Shown: piece after piece, positions 29,746 through 42,269 of the stretch
Layout: each line of letters starts with the position of its first letter
How positions within the stretch are numbered: the first letter of the stretch is position 1
From: Ampelomyces quisqualis
Taxonomy: Eukaryota > Ascomycota > Dothideomycetes > Pleosporales > Phaeosphaeriaceae
DNA: 64,000 bases
Reading direction: 5' to 3'
NCBI GenBank assembly: GCA_018398575.1
Contig: JAGTXZ010000005.1
Location: forward strand, 3,410,001-3,474,000
The notes under the pieces: generated by a model
What the model was told of the DNA's origin: nothing
Database searches by the model: none
What the model saw: only the letters and a program-made list of their open reading frames with translations
Made by a program: the position numbers and the translations under genes

Positions 29746-32713
29746 GATGGCGACTTTTGGTGACTGTTGGTAATTGTTGGTGGAGAAGGGAGTGAACGAA
29801 GGTTAAGGATATAGTGGATACTGGTTGAACGAGAGTGAAGGTAAGGGAATGAAAGAATACTGGTTGGACTGGACCTTTGAAATTTGGCTGGGGAACATAC
29901 CGTGGACGTTCGAGCAGCTTATATACAGATCAGTTCCACTAGATCGCCATAGGGCTGCCTCAGTCTCTTGTTCAAGGTAACCAAACATAGTGCAGTGCCA
30001 ACCACGTCGGTTTCAAGGTACAGCTTCCCGTGTACGCCTTTGTCTGCCGTCGTCCAATCAGTGCTCAGCATGCCGCGAACAGCTTCATAATGGGTCCTGC
30101 GGGTATACTAAACCAGACGGTCTTCAGGACAGGACAGAAACTAAGAGTTGACGGCGAGGCGAAAAGTGGGCCTCTTTGGAGCGGCTGCAAACTTTCCGAG
30201 TAAGTCAAGAGTTAAGCCATTACTCGGGCCCACCATTTTTTTGAAGAATCCAAAGGATTGCGAGCACGGCCTTGATGCTTGCAGTAACGACGGAATCGCC
30301 GGTGGGCCGGAATATTCACAGTACCGTGATGCCAGGTCTGTCGGATTTCCATCGTGGCATTCCGACGATGCCCAACGCAGTCATCACAAAAACACAACTG
30401 GCAGTGAAGGCTTGCAGTGAAGCCAATCATGAATGTCAAAACCACACCTGAGTCGCACATTATTTCCTATTGGTTTGACCACCGCGTACGCAGCTGTCAA
30501 GTCTCTGAAGATCGACTTCACATGCACAGAAGTCGATTAGCGCTCTAAGTCATCTGCGGGAGTGCTCAGTAGTCGTGATCGACGTGGGTCTAGCCGCAGC
30601 AGGGGCGGATGATATGCCAGTGAAAGCCACGTTCCAGAAGCTTCATCAAACCTTGGAAAGACAAAAGTGTGACAGTTTGTACCGGAAGGAACCCTAGCCT
30701 AGCGCCCTCTGTACCACCGGGTAGAAATGTTCCAGAAGACGAGCTGCATACCTAGTTGACGTAGTCGTACTCTAACTTCATGGATCAGAAGCTGCAAAGC
30801 TTAATTATTCGCAATGCCTAGCTACCACACGGGCGCAAATAAAGCCCGCACACCTAAAACTTTTCTGCTTGCAGGCTTTGTCAAGACGCAACGCCTCTGT
30901 AAACTTGCTAGATATTCTATGCACACATCGAGAAGAACACAACACGCTTTTCTATCTGTTTAAAATCTCTAAAAGAAGCTTTTGTTGTTGCGTATGTTAA
31001 TCTATTTATGGCCTAGCGGACAATTTCTACCCACGCTAACCAATTCCGAAGTCTGCCGAGTAAACAGCTTTGGTCTTCCCTAACTACTGCTTAGGGCCTG
31101 TTCAGTACACCAGTTTTAAACTGATATTTCGCCCGATTAGGATCTAGCTATGACTGGGGCGCGTGTTTGGTAAACTAGCGTTCTACAAGTACAAGGTACC
31201 CTGCTTAGTGCTTCGACAACCTACAGTTCAACCCTTTACGTGAACTGAAGACACCAGCTTTGTGCTAGTTAGTTCAAACTACCGTTTATATTTGAGATGA
31301 GGAGCCGAGCTAGGGTCCGGTGCCGACTCGGCCCCGGAATTACAAGCCAATGCCCAATGACAGCTGTTGTGGCAGTGCGTGGCTGGAGTTTGATGCAGCT
31401 CCTCATCTCAAATCTTAGACGGTACTATTTTGTGAGCTGGCGCCTCCAGTTTGCTGATCGAGTATGTAAGCTGGCCTAACCTAGGAGATACCCCGTAAGT
31501 TACCAGCTCGTCGTGTCCTTCTGGGATAGGCAACGCGCTTGTCCCAAGGTCCCAACACGAGCCTTACCTCGGCCCTCGAGCGTATCAGTTACTCCTTTGT
31601 CCGCAAGACCAAGCGTGATTCCTTCCCTTACCCCCAGCTCCAGCGTCACAAAAACAGCTGGATGTGAGAGGTGGACCCAGCTCACGACGCCGTCGCACAT
31701 ATGTCACAAACCACATGGTAGATCTAGGATGCTGAGAAATTCCGCAGGCATGGACTGGACTTGTATGCTAGCCAGTCCATCAGCTCAATACTACAACTCC
31801 AGAGCCAGTAATAGTTCACTTTCCCCCAACCGCCACATGAAACAACATGTTTTTCTCACCAAGCGTCCCAAACTAGACTACCATACATCAGCGAAGTGAG
31901 TGTAAGGCAAAGCATGCTAACCCAACTCGAAACATCGCGTACGTTTATCGTGAGCATTTCCTACACCAGGGGCAATAGTGTATCCGTTCAAGTCCCGCTT
32001 CGGTCGCCAAGGTTGAAGAAGAAAGTGCAAAAAGCACAGTACCACTTCCATGTGCCAAGTCGAAATTGTACAAATAAGCTTCATGTGTTGCTCTTGTATG
32101 TCCTATTGGCTGTTTCTTGTGCGTGGGCGTGGGCATTTCCTACTTTGCGCAAGGTGCATGGTCAATCAATTACCTCTCCGTCTCCGACCCTCTTGTTAGT
32201 GCTTCAAGCGTTTGGCCAACTCAATAACCTGGCCTACATTCTTGTATCAATTGCGCATCTTCCGTACGTTACGGATGGCTTCTGCAGTCCTCGATCGTGC
32301 AGGTGATGGTTTCCATTTCGTGGCTTCTACGAAGACTGTCTACTCGTTATCCAAAAGCGCCAAGCTGCCAAAATGCAGGAGACACATCTCGAAAAACAAG
32401 GGGAAAGCATATTTTTGGTATGCTTATTGTCTGCTGCTATACAAGAACAAGAAACAAGTATAAAACGCTAGCAGCCGTGGGGAACCGAAAAATGGCAAGG
32501 TCAAAAAAAGGTTGGTAGCGAGCGCGTGTACCATAAGGATATGAGAGCGAAAAAGTACTGGGAAAATGAATTGCGGAGCCAGAAGTCCGATATTGTGAAG
32601 GACTTTTGAAATCTTGAAGACCGGGCCGCCGAAAGGAAGTGAAATCAATCATCTTGACCGATGCTGGGCACTGACTTGAGCAGGTTGAATCAGTCCAAGC
32701 TCTTCAATATCGA
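29746..32713. other. 3-kb region without convincing genes
   Basis: Only scattered short frames. One at 31896-32306 (136 residues) has a hydrophobic middle but no start context or splice support. The foldback element at 31280-31424 lies inside. The region may carry decayed repeats; I cannot assign any. Confidence 0.5.
31280..31424. mobile_element. 145-bp foldback/MITE-like element flanked by TA
   Basis: The left arm (31280-31305) reads TACCGTTTATATTTGAGATG then AGGAGC. The reverse complement of the right arm (31398-31424) reads TACCGTCTAAGATTTGAGAT then GAGGAGC. The inner 16 bp (ATTTGAGATGAGGAGC) match perfectly. TA dinucleotides at both outer ends suggest a Tc1/mariner-type target site. The interior is about 90 bp and GC-richer, without coding capacity. 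Confidence 0.55.
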
Positions 32714-34869
32714 TCATCTTGAAGACATGCTCGTCGTGTTCTCAACAACTTCGTCTTCGGGTCTGCTCTTCAGGCCGCCTTCGACCTGTATGCCCTGCAG
32801 CACCCATTCCATCTTGCTAATTTCTTGCAGACTCTTGCGACCGCGGCTCGCCTTCTTGAGCAAGCCTTCTACGCACTCGCGAGCACCAGCCCAATCCCTG
32901 CCCTTCGCATCGTCCCATTCGCCGTCGTCGTCGCCAAACTTGGCCCAGACCCAATCACACCGAGCAATACGGTGCACTGCTCTGCCACGCGCTGGCTTTC
33001 CTGGTGGCGGATCGAAGGGTAGGCGTCCCTCCATGAGGGCGTACAACAGGACACCAAGCGCCCATGCGTCGGTAGAACGGCCGTCGTAGGGTTGACCAAG
33101 CAGAATCTCAGGAGCAGCATAGTCTTCACTTCCACATCTCGTAGTGAGGAGGGGTGATTCTGGTGGTGCGGGAATGCGGCGCGAGAGCCCGAGGTCAGTG
33201 AGTGTTGCTATGGCATGTGGATGTTTCTGCGGGTCTTTGAGAAGAGGTACGGTGGAGACAGGAACGTTGAGTAGAACGTCTGTGCTGCATTAGTATACTG
33301 TTGCGTGGGGTACACATACTAGTCTGAGTGTCGAGATGAGAAGTATAGAACCGTACTTTCTAGCTTGATGTCGCGATGCACGATTAGCTGGTCATGAAGA
33401 TATCGCACGGCGCTAACCATTTCCGCAAAAATGCGCTGAACAATGCCAATTGTCAGCTTGTCGCGATGGTCGCTGGCCACATCAAAGAGGTCACCGCCCG
33501 GACAGTATGTCAAGACTAATAGTGCCTGGGCATCATCGTGGTCGAGAGCTTGGAGATGAACCAAAGAAGGGTGTGAAACAGATCGGAGCATCTCAACTTC
33601 ACGTTTGAGACTGAGTTCTACGCGCTCTTCGTCGGCACCGCCGGCAGGACCATGCTCGACGACTTTGATGGCAACGAGTTTGCGGGGGTCAAGTATGGCT
33701 TCATCTAGGGGGTCCTTGGCCCCGGTCTTCTCACATGTGGCCAAGTAAACTTTGCTAAAGGTGCCTTGACCGAGCTGCCGGACAGGACGCCAGAGCTTCC
33801 TGATCCTTTCTGGGCCCTGCCGCACTACGATATACTTTGTCTTGTCGTCTTCGGCGACATCTTCCTCGTCGGTATCTGTGACGCTTCTGTTACTAGCATT
33901 GCTCGCAGGCGGTGTTGGGAAGCTGGCGGCTTGTCGTCCGGAGACCAGGCCTCGCGTTGCCGCCAGATAGACCTCGCGATGCATTTGTTGCTGCACGCGC
34001 GTATCGCCCTCGAAGGATGTATTGCCGATGGTGACGTGCCGAGGCCGGGCATTGTGTAGCGCGTCTGGGGTGAATTCGCTCATGCTGCGATTCCTCCCGT
34101 GGGCTGCTCCATGCTGCTGATGTGAGCGGCTGGCTGCAGCGGCTTCAATGGCGGCTTGCTTCAGTCTCTGGTAGCCCTTCTTCTTCAGCGACCCCGAGGG
34201 CGACAGGGTGCCCGCAGGGGGCGAGAACAGCGAGTCTCCAAGTGAAGAGCCCGAGGCGGCCCGCGATCGAGGGCGTGGCAGGGCTCGCTGCCATGGGCCG
34301 GGCGAGTCGCTCATGGCCAGCGGCGACGGAAGTGGGGTGATGTCGCCGAGCGCGTTCAGCGCTGGGGAAGAGAGCACTGAGCCGGGCGAGAGTGATCCAG
34401 CGCTATTGGCTGCCGAACAGGCCGTCCTCAGATAGCCCTGGTCGTGCGGTATCGTTATCGGCGCCGTGGCCGACTCGCTCCCGTGGGCCTCCAGGGTGGC
34501 TGCGGGGGGCGGGGGCCGGTACGCGGAGAAGTCTGTCTGGACGGTCAGACCGGTCGAGGGCGCGCGGATGTGGTAGTGGAAGGGGGAGCCGGCGGTGGCG
34601 AGGGAGGGCAGCAGGGCATTCGATGCTGATGAAGCCGCATTTATCGGCGCCGCGGGCCGTGGGGGGGCTTCGTTTGTCGAGGCCGTGTGTGGGGTGCGGC
34701 TGGGATTGTCGTTGGAGTCGGCCAGGGCCAGGCGGTGCCCGGGGCTCTCCATGGTGTTGTATGGCAACGTATCGTGTTCCGTTGCGCAACAGCACCGCGT
34801 TCCGCTGTCTCTAGCGCGCCTCACGCACATGCGCAGCGCGGAGACCCAGTCTGGCTCGCTACCGAGCAT
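32714..34869 (-). CDS. Serine/threonine protein kinase with long disordered N terminus
   Basis: Exons 34869-33357 and 33279-32714 give 692 residues; the 77-bp intron (GTACGG ... CTAAT ... GCACAG) joins in phase 1 and restores HRDIKLEN. An alternative start at 34752 (MESPGHRLALA) would drop 39 residues and may be the true one. Residues up to about 340 are Ser/Pro/Ala-rich and disordered. The kinase domain (numbers from the long start) shows LGQGTFSKVYLA (366-377), VAIKVVEHG (Lys near 402), the HRDIKLEN catalytic loop (about 498), TDLGLSR in place of DFG, and CGSEDYAAPEILLG with DAWALGVLLYALMEGRLPF. The CGSxxYAAPE and Leu in D-L-G suggest the CAMK/AMPK-like group. A specific orthologue was not identified. 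Confidence 0.88.
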
Positions 34870-35442
34870 ACAATGTACACACCGCCGTCAAGTCAAAGTA
34901 GGCGGCCTTGCTGACGGGAACAAGTCGTGGTTGATGTCTGCAAGCCCGGCCTGTTTGCAGGCGCCATGCGTCAAACGTTGCATGCGTCAAGTGACAAGAA
35001 TCTCTGTATGGAGGTAGTGCGCATGGAAGTCGCGGCTGCTGCAAAGGAAAGAGCCACCCGCGTCTGGCCTATGAGGAAGCCGCCCTCGACACACAGAAAG
35101 TCCCGGCGTGCTGGTTGGCCGGACACACAAGGCAAGCCAAGCCCAGACGCTAGACGCATGCGGACTAGTCTTGGGAGCACGTGCAGCGTTGCATCACCAT
35201 CGCCCCCACACTTGTCTGTACCGAGTAGACATCGCATTCCATCATTTGTGCTGGTGTATTGACTCATTCTTCAGCCTCCAGGGACGATGCTACCTCAGCC
35301 GAAGCATACCGTCAGTCGTGGAAGAAAAGGCCTCCCACAGGAAATCCAATACTTCATGCCAATGCCCTAGCGTGCCCCATCGCCTCCCATCTCACACCCT
35401 TGTACAAAACTCCACCCCATGGCAGTATACCAGACACTCCCC
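34870..35442. other. Intergenic, kinase promoter side
   Basis: 573 bp between the kinase start and the 3' end of the coiled-coil gene. No convincing coding frame or repeat was seen. Confidence 0.55.
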
Positions 35443-38400
35443 TCACTTGGCCGGCGTCGAGTGGAAACCGTAGTGCTGCTCAGGCTGCTGGCCGTAGGCA
35501 GGAAAGCCACCACTGTAGACGTTGCTGAACTGGCCGCTGCCGTTGCCATTGCCGTTGCCGGCGCCATTGACAAAGTGGTAGGGGTTAGACGCTGAGTAGG
35601 GACGATCCTCCTTGTTGCCTCGACCTGTGTACCCGTTACGTAGCGCCCACTGCTGCTGTCCGTAACTGCTGCTGCCATATAGTGCTCGCCCATCCATCTG
35701 AGCATCGTGAGCAGGGCCGTTGCCTCGCTCGTCCGGCATCTGCGCCAGACCTTCGCGTCCCGACTCAGCCATGTTTCCATAAAAGCCAGCCAGAGAAGCC
35801 TGCGGTCGGTCATCTGGAAGCACGAATGCTGTGTTCGCCAAGCTTGAACTTGGCACTGGAGTACCGGACCTTTGCTGCTGGCTTATCCTTGACTCTTGCC
35901 GCTTCTGTTCCAGCATTTTCTGCATGTGTAGGACGCTCGTCTGGAGCTCCTTTACATTCAGTTCCATGCTTGCTGTCTTCTTCTCTTGTGCAGCCAAGGC
36001 GCCCATGACATCTTCCTTCACAAACTCGAAGAGCTGATCGAGTTTGCTGAGGATGCTGTGTCCTTGTTCCGTAGCGCGGTCGGCCTTTTCCTTCACCGAA
36101 TCCACCTGCATCTTGACATCCTTGATTTTCTTTTCCAGTGTCACAACAAGCTGCCCATGCTTGTGGCTCGAGCTCTCGAGTAGGCTCTTCTTGACCGTCT
36201 CCAGCTGGTCCCAATGCGACTTGCCAACGACGTCGAGGTGCTCATTGGTCATATAGAAGTGATCGTCAATCGTCTTGGGCCTATGCGGGGTGCAAGACAA
36301 ACCGCCCGTAAGGAGTCTGGGGAGCATGGGTGTGATCGGGGCTGGCATCTTATGCAGAGGGCTGGGCACAGCGCTGGGACAGTTGGGGTCAAAGTTGCCA
36401 GTCAAGCTATCACGCCGAGGACTGACGCCATTCAGCATGTCGGTGAGCCTCGACGAGGACGGTTCTGGCTGCAGAAACCCATTCGATACATTCTGGCGCG
36501 GAGCTTCCTCTTGCTGTTCGCTGAGTCGGAGTTCCTGCCCAACCCGAGCTGCGAGTCCGGCATCGTCGCGGACTTGAACCATCATGGAGTCTGAGTCGCG
36601 GCTGCGGATCAAGTGACCCGTGGGAGACTTTGGCTCAAAGTCTTCTACGTTGCCCTGGAATGTGACGTCGATAGAGCCGTTGCTGGAGTTTTGGCGGTGC
36701 TGGAAGAGGTCGGCTCTCGAGGTGACGGTGCACAGCAAGCGGCTTGTATCCGACTAGTTATTGTCAGTTATTGTAAAGAAGAACAATGGTGCAAGTCAGA
36801 AGGTAAGAGGCAAGCAAGGCCAAGGTGAAGGTACGCAGGCACGCTGCTGTCGCTGAGGCAGGAGCGGCCTCACTCACCGTAGGCAGGTGAGAGAAGACGC
36901 CTAGTAGGTAGGAGCGACACACTTACATTCTTAGAAGGAGTCTCGCCATCTGCAAAGGTCTGCACAGAACGGTTCGAGGGTGAGTAGAACCTTGGCTGTA
37001 GTAGCGCATTGTGATCCCAATTCTCCCGTCCGCCGTGCTCGTGTTGCTGGTCGTCGCTCTGAACAGGTCGAGGCAATGATAACGTGCCAAGGGCACCAAA
37101 GTCCAACGGCGCATTGTGATTGTCTTCCTGCTCTCCGCGGATGTTGTAAATCGTTTTGCCACCCAGACTGTCAAATCGTGGCGGATGCTGTTGCAAAGTT
37201 TGCCCATGACCATCCTGGAAACCAAAGGCATACTTCTGCACAGGCTGCGCGCCATCTTCCTTGGTGGATTCCCAAGGTAATGGTAGACCAGCGATTAGCT
37301 TCTGATACTCGTCCGCTGTGCGCGGTAGATATTTTGTTGGGCTTCTGCCTTCTATTCCAGACTCGCGAGACTTGGTTGGTGAGGGGGACAAAGCAAAGGC
37401 AGGAAACTGAAGCTGTATGTCCGCATCAGCAGTGGTATCATAGCCTTCGCGCAAATGTCTGGAAGGAGCCGTGCGACGAAGGGGGCTCGTCGGTTGCGCC
37501 GTAGCCCGGGCATCGGGAGGAGTGTCTTTTGCAGGTGGCGTTGGAGGGCGGCGAGACTCGAACGAGACCTGAGCATCCAGTCGTCTGGGTGGTGAGTTTT
37601 CGACATCTGAAGACTGCCTACTGTCTCTAGGCGGAGATCTACGACTGGCTGCACGATTGCGGCGCGCAGCGCCAGTATGGTGACTTCTTGTATAGACATC
37701 CTGGTTCAAGAGCTTTGCTGGCAAGGACTTCACGGTATCGGAGCGCGGGGTCCTAGTCGGTGTCTTGTATGTTGACGGCTTGATAGGTCGCACCTCATGT
37801 TTGCTAGGGTTTCGAGCCTCTTGGCCAAAGACTTGAGCAGCCTTGGATGGCATAGGCGGTGCAGGCGACGAGGTCCTCCCAAACGTTGGCATATGCATAC
37901 CGAACAACTTCTTCTTGGGGCTCTTCGGCGGATCTTTGTTTTCCACTTTCCTTTCCCCACTCACAGCACGGCACTGTTCTCGTAGATCGTCTCTCAAAAT
38001 CAGAACCTTACCTGGGCCAAAGGAGTCTAGTGTTGTCAGCATCCAGCATCGAGCTTTAAAATGAGCGATATGGTTTTACTCACCCGCGATGGGTGTTGGC
38101 GGAACCTGACCAGTCATCTTGAAGAGATGTCTCTCGGACCGAGACTCGATCTTGGCTCGAGACGTCCGCTCATCATAAACAAGGGGCTCGAAATGTGCTT
38201 GCGCCGACTGCCCGCCCAGATGGCTGGGTGCCGATTGTTTCGAGCGTGTGGTCGATCTGGCGATAGTCGAGCTGGTGTCGGACTTGCGAGGTGACCCGCG
38301 GGCCTGTTCTAGGAGCCCGTTTAGGGCTGCTATCGCAGATAAACGGCTCTTTTGTGAGCCCGACTGTGGGAGCTGGGAGCCGTCGTGCTCTAGAGGCGAA

Positions 38401-38600
38401 GTCAGTGGTGAACTCGCAGAGCGCAGACCCCGCTGAGTCGAAGAGGAGGCGTTCCTTGGTGCTGTCTGGTATTGATACTGGTTGTCTTGTTGTTCGCCGA
38501 TGCTGGGCATGTGTGCATGAGCAGCTGGTTTATCCCGAGGAAGAGGCGGTATGTGTATCGGAGGCGGCCGCTTCTTCTGATCATCGAAAGGGTCCGACAT
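35443..38600 (-). CDS. Large disordered protein with C-terminal coiled coil, function unknown
   Basis: Exons 38600-38084, 38026-36927 and 36753-35443 combine to 975 residues. Intron 1 (57 bp, GTGAGT ... CACTAG) joins in phase 1; intron 2 (173 bp, GTAAGT ... AACTAG) in phase 0. Intron 2 is longer than its neighbours and could hide a micro-exon. The N-terminal two thirds are basic, Ser/Pro-rich and disordered, with LSAIAALNGLLEQARGSPRK, SPKKKLFGMHMPTFGRTSSP and ADEYQKLIAGLPLPWEST as islands. Residues about 720-825 form a heptad-rich coiled coil (LETVKKSLLESSSHKHGQLV ... LHMQKMLEQKRQE). The tail is Gly/Asn/Gln/Tyr-rich. The style resembles septum, polarity or nuclear scaffold proteins, but I recognise no family. 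Confidence 0.72.
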
Positions 38601-39328
38601 GACTTCTCGACTGTCGCCTGCTCGACCTGCTGTAGACGTGAAAGTGAACTGTAAGGTGGTAGCGCTCGGGGTTTACTGCTGTAAATTGAGCTCTGCAACA
38701 GGCGCTCCAATTGAGTCCAAGAATAGTGCCTTAGCCACGTATTTGTGGCCTTTAGGAGAAATTCAAGTAGGGTGGGTGCGCAAAGGAAACGCTGCTAGGG
38801 TGGGGCGTGTCGGCGTAGAGGCTGTGAAAGCTCTGCGTTGAGAGTGCTTGAGAGAAAGGCTGCCATGGGCAACGCATCACAACAAACGGACTCGACGCGA
38901 TGACGCGACAACGCGAAATTGCTGATAGGCACAACATCAAGTGAAAACAAGAAGAAACAACGAGCCGACAATTGAGTACCACAGTTGAAAAATCTCATTT
39001 CCCAAATGTGAAGGGCCTGGGTAGTACACGAAGAGAAAGAGGCGCACCCTACTATGTTCATCCTCGGATCCCAAAGTTTCTGGTCCAGCTCTTATCTTCC
39101 AAGATGCTCAGTCGAAAACGTGTGCTGCGTGAGACTGTCACACGTGGAACGCAATCAGGACAAGTGGTTGGGAATAGTACGAAGAATTGATGTAGCGTAG
39201 CAGGATCGCTACTTGCAAATGGCGCCTAACATCCGAAGAGGTATCCAGGAAATCACGCCTTTCAAACAAGATCCGCAAACCAAAGCTCCCACAAATGCTT
39301 GCCACAAAGGCCGTGCTCGCGCCGAAAC
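38601..39328. other. Intergenic, no gene seen
   Basis: 728 bp between the coiled-coil gene start and the CDC42 stop. The CDC42 exon frame runs past its splice site toward 39138 in unspliced form, but that is intron or out-of-frame sequence. Confidence 0.55.
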
Positions 39329-40111
39329 TCATAGAATGCAGCACTTCTTGCCCTTCTTCTTCTTGTCGGCATCCTTGGTTGAGGGCGGCTCCAAAGCGGC
39401 TACGATGGCCTGTGTCGAGGTTAGCAAGCGAAAAGGCTGGCCATGGTGGGGCGCATACCTCGTCAAAGACATCCTTGAGCTTGTACTGGGTCAAGGCCGA
39501 GCACTCGACGTACTTGACGGCGCCAAGCTCCCTGGCCATCCGCTCGCCGTCCTCACGCTTGACGGGAGCCATTCGCTGCTTGGCCAGCTTGTCTTTGACC
39601 GAGTTGTCCTCGCGCAGGTCGACCTGGGTGCCGACAATGAGACACGGCACGCCGGGACAGTGGTGATGTACCTCGGGGAACCACTTCTCGCGCACGTTCT
39701 CGAAGGAGGCGGGCGAGGTGACGGAGAAGCACACGAGGAAGACGTCGGTCTGGGGGTAGGACAAGGGCCGCAGGCGGTCGTAGTCTTCCTGGCCGGCCGT
39801 GTCGAAGAGACCCAGCGTGTACGGCTCGTCGCCGATCCTTGGCGCGGTCAGCATTGCCGGGCGAGAGCTGGGCAGGGTGGGAGGCTCACATGACGGTGAC
39901 GGCGTAGTTGTCGAAGACGGTGGGGACATATTCCGAGGGAAACTTGTTGGTGGTGTAGCTGATGAGGAGACACGTCTTGCCGACTGCACCGTCGCCGACG
40001 ACGACGCACCTGCGCGAGAGCGAAGTTAGCCATGGGGCGCTATGCTGGGCGAGCGGGTGCCGGGTGTGAGGGCAGGAGGCGGCGCACGCACTTTATGGTC
40101 GCAACCACCAT
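39329..40111 (-). CDS. CDC42: Rho-family GTPase Cdc42
   Basis: Polarity GTPase at the plasma membrane controlling actin, exocyst and hyphal tip growth. Exons 40111-40092, 40009-39890, 39837-39459 and 39409-39329 (introns 82, 52 and 49 bp) give 199 residues in continuous phase. Seen: P-loop GDGAVGKT, switch I YVPTVFDNY, switch II DTAGQEDYDRLRPLSYPQTD, TQVD (base recognition), ECSALTQ, and a C-terminal prenylation motif CCIL after a polybasic KKKKGKK. IGDEPYTLGLFDTAG and the ASFENVREKWFPEVHHHCP block separate it from Rac and Rho1. The tail is a few residues longer than in most fungal Cdc42 (about 191-195). The first exon is only 20 nt, which is easily missed. Confidence 0.96.
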
Positions 40112-40844
40112 GGCGGCGGGAGAGTCTGCGGGCGGGGCGTCGTGTCGTGTGGTGCGAGGGGCGGTTGAGGCTCGCGTGCTGGGGTGCGGCAAGAGATGGG
40201 GGGATGACGCTATGAAGCTATGGAGCTATGAAGCTGCGGCTCTCCAAGGCAGTCGTGAGTCGCGAGTCGTGGGGCCTGGGTCCTGAGTCCTGACTGCGGG
40301 TGACAGCCGAGGGCGCTGCAGGGCGGCGGCGGCGTGTCGAGATGGCAACTCGAAACGTGGTAAAGATTGGAGTGGGACCAGTGGGTGAACAAGACAACAA
40401 GTTACAGCACAAGCAACAATGCGGTTGAGCTAGGGGCTGTAGACTAACCGCCGACAACGCATTGTCTATGTACTTATTCTCCGGCCTGGGTATCCGTGTG
40501 CCTCGTCGAGTCCAGCGTCCGCATTCCTACACATTACATACACACACACACAGTATCCGTACTGGCCGCTGGCAGCTGTGCCCATGCATTCTTTGCCAGC
40601 AGTGACACGCCCATGCCCCACGATTTCGCGAGGTCGTGGACCGTTTACGCCGTACCTACGCCCACCTGTGCAAACTCGATGCACACAACGTGGACATCAC
40701 ATTGCAAGACCCTGCGTGCTGCACGCCAAGTCTCTTCCGCGCCAATCACATGACGACCCAGCACGGATAAAACTTGTTCCCGACCGCCTCCCTCTCCTCC
40801 TCACATGATACATCGCCACCCAGACATGCGCGCGCCGGATCGAC
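40112..40844. other. Divergent intergenic region, CDC42 / double zinc-cluster gene
   Basis: 733 bp between divergent start codons. Contains a short CA run near 40540. No gene was seen. Confidence 0.55.
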
Positions 40845-42269
40845 ATGGAGGACCTCGACGACGACTTGGATCTCCGCTTCCATCGCGGCCTGAAGCCTGA
40901 TGTGTACTATCGGTGTCCGACACTCGAAGTACGCATGCACTCTTGATTGGCCCCAGTGCACGGAGCTGAAATTGTCTCTAGTCGCTCGACGGAGCGCTGC
41001 GAAACGAGGTGGAAAAGAATGCCTCGAGTTTGATTCCCGTCGAGATCGTGACAGAGTTCCTTTTCGCCGCAGCTTCCACCATCACCGTTCCCATCGCGCA
41101 GCAGCCGGCCTTGGACGCCCTCATAGAACCAGCCGACCACCTGCAGAGCATTACAGTAGACTACGCACTGTGTCGCGACATTGACGGCAAAGACCGACTC
41201 AAAGTGCAACGAGCGATTGCAAAGTACTGCCGCTGAGCATGTAAACCCAGGTGCAAACGCTCACGTGACGCAGATCCATCATCGAAGCCGTCTCCCAAGC
41301 TGATGGCTTCAAGTACTCCGAACGCTCTGCACAAAGCAAAGAAGGTGGTGACGGTGCGCGCTTCAAATACGTCTGCCAAGACAGCGTGCAGAAAAGAATT
41401 CGAAAGAGCACCACAAAGAAGGAAAAAGAACAGAATAACGACGATAGCGAAGACGCAAAGGACCAGCGACAGCCCGTGCCCATCAGATATGATTGCGGCG
41501 GCGCCATTCACATCAAGTTCTCGACTAAGCGGGAAGCCATCAACGTGGTGTACAAGCACAACCCCATCCACGGTACAGCAGCAGTAGACGAGAGGTTCGT
41601 TGATTCATCTCCCAGTGTTGAGCCTACTTCAGCTCTCGTAGACTACTGCCCACTTTGCTCATGATGAGTAGAGCTGACGTCTGTAGTAATCTGCCTGTAT
41701 TAGCTGCAGAAACCGCACCCACCCCTCGACTACCAGAGTCAAAAGAAGGCAACGGCGTCAAGGAGCGCAAGAGGAAACGCAGCAAGAAAAATCACGTTGA
41801 GGTCGAGAATGACTATCGCGATCCCAACCTCGACATGTCGACTTCCCCCGAGGCACCGAAACCCTCGGCCAAGAACAAGCGCAAGAACAATGTTGCATCA
41901 GCTTCTCCTGACTCAGGTCGTAAGACAAGCATGAACAAGAGTAAAAAGGGAACAGACTCACTGCCACCCTCGGCAGTCCAAAAGAAAGCTCAGGTCAGAG
42001 AGCCCTCTCCACCGCCTGTGTCGATCAAAGGCAAGGCTTGCATCCGATGTCGAGAGAAGAAAATCAAATGCAATGAAGCCAAACCTACATGCAACCAGTG
42101 CCGCAGAGGCCTCTGGACATGTCAATACGAAATATCAAGTGCAAGAAAGCGGTCGAAAACTGGCTGCGTCAATTGCAAAGGTAGAAAGCGCAAATGCACA
42201 GAAGAGCGGCCATCTTGCGCTCATTGTCTACGCATTAACGACGATTGCCAGTACGACGATTATTCTTGA
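40845..42269 (+). CDS. Putative DNA-binding regulator with two C-terminal Zn2Cys6 clusters
   Basis: Exons 40845-40928, 40982-41223, 41274-41594 and 41687-42269 (introns 53, 50 and 92 bp) give 409 residues, every join in phase. N-terminal part: acidic start and a helical region (SSLIPVEIVTEFLFAAASTI). Residues about 110-200 hold VCQD ... IRYDCGGAIHIKFSTKREAI ... HNPIH, a C-C-H-x-H arrangement reminiscent of WRKY-GCM1/FAR1-type zinc fingers. A basic, disordered linker follows. The C terminus has two complete fungal zinc clusters, C-x2-C-x6-C-x6-C-x2-C-x6-C each, at about 334-362 and 375-403, only about 12 residues apart. Most Zn2Cys6 factors have one N-terminal cluster and a middle homology region; neither holds here. 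Likely a nuclear regulator; targets unknown. Confidence 0.85.

Noticed and set aside
31896..32306. 136-residue frame with a hydrophobic stretch
   Set aside because: No signal peptide at the start, no splice partners, composition not protein-like elsewhere.
40907..41571. Antisense frames opposite the zinc-cluster gene
   Set aside because: Four exons with consistent phase on the plus strand and two zinc clusters leave no room for the antisense reading.
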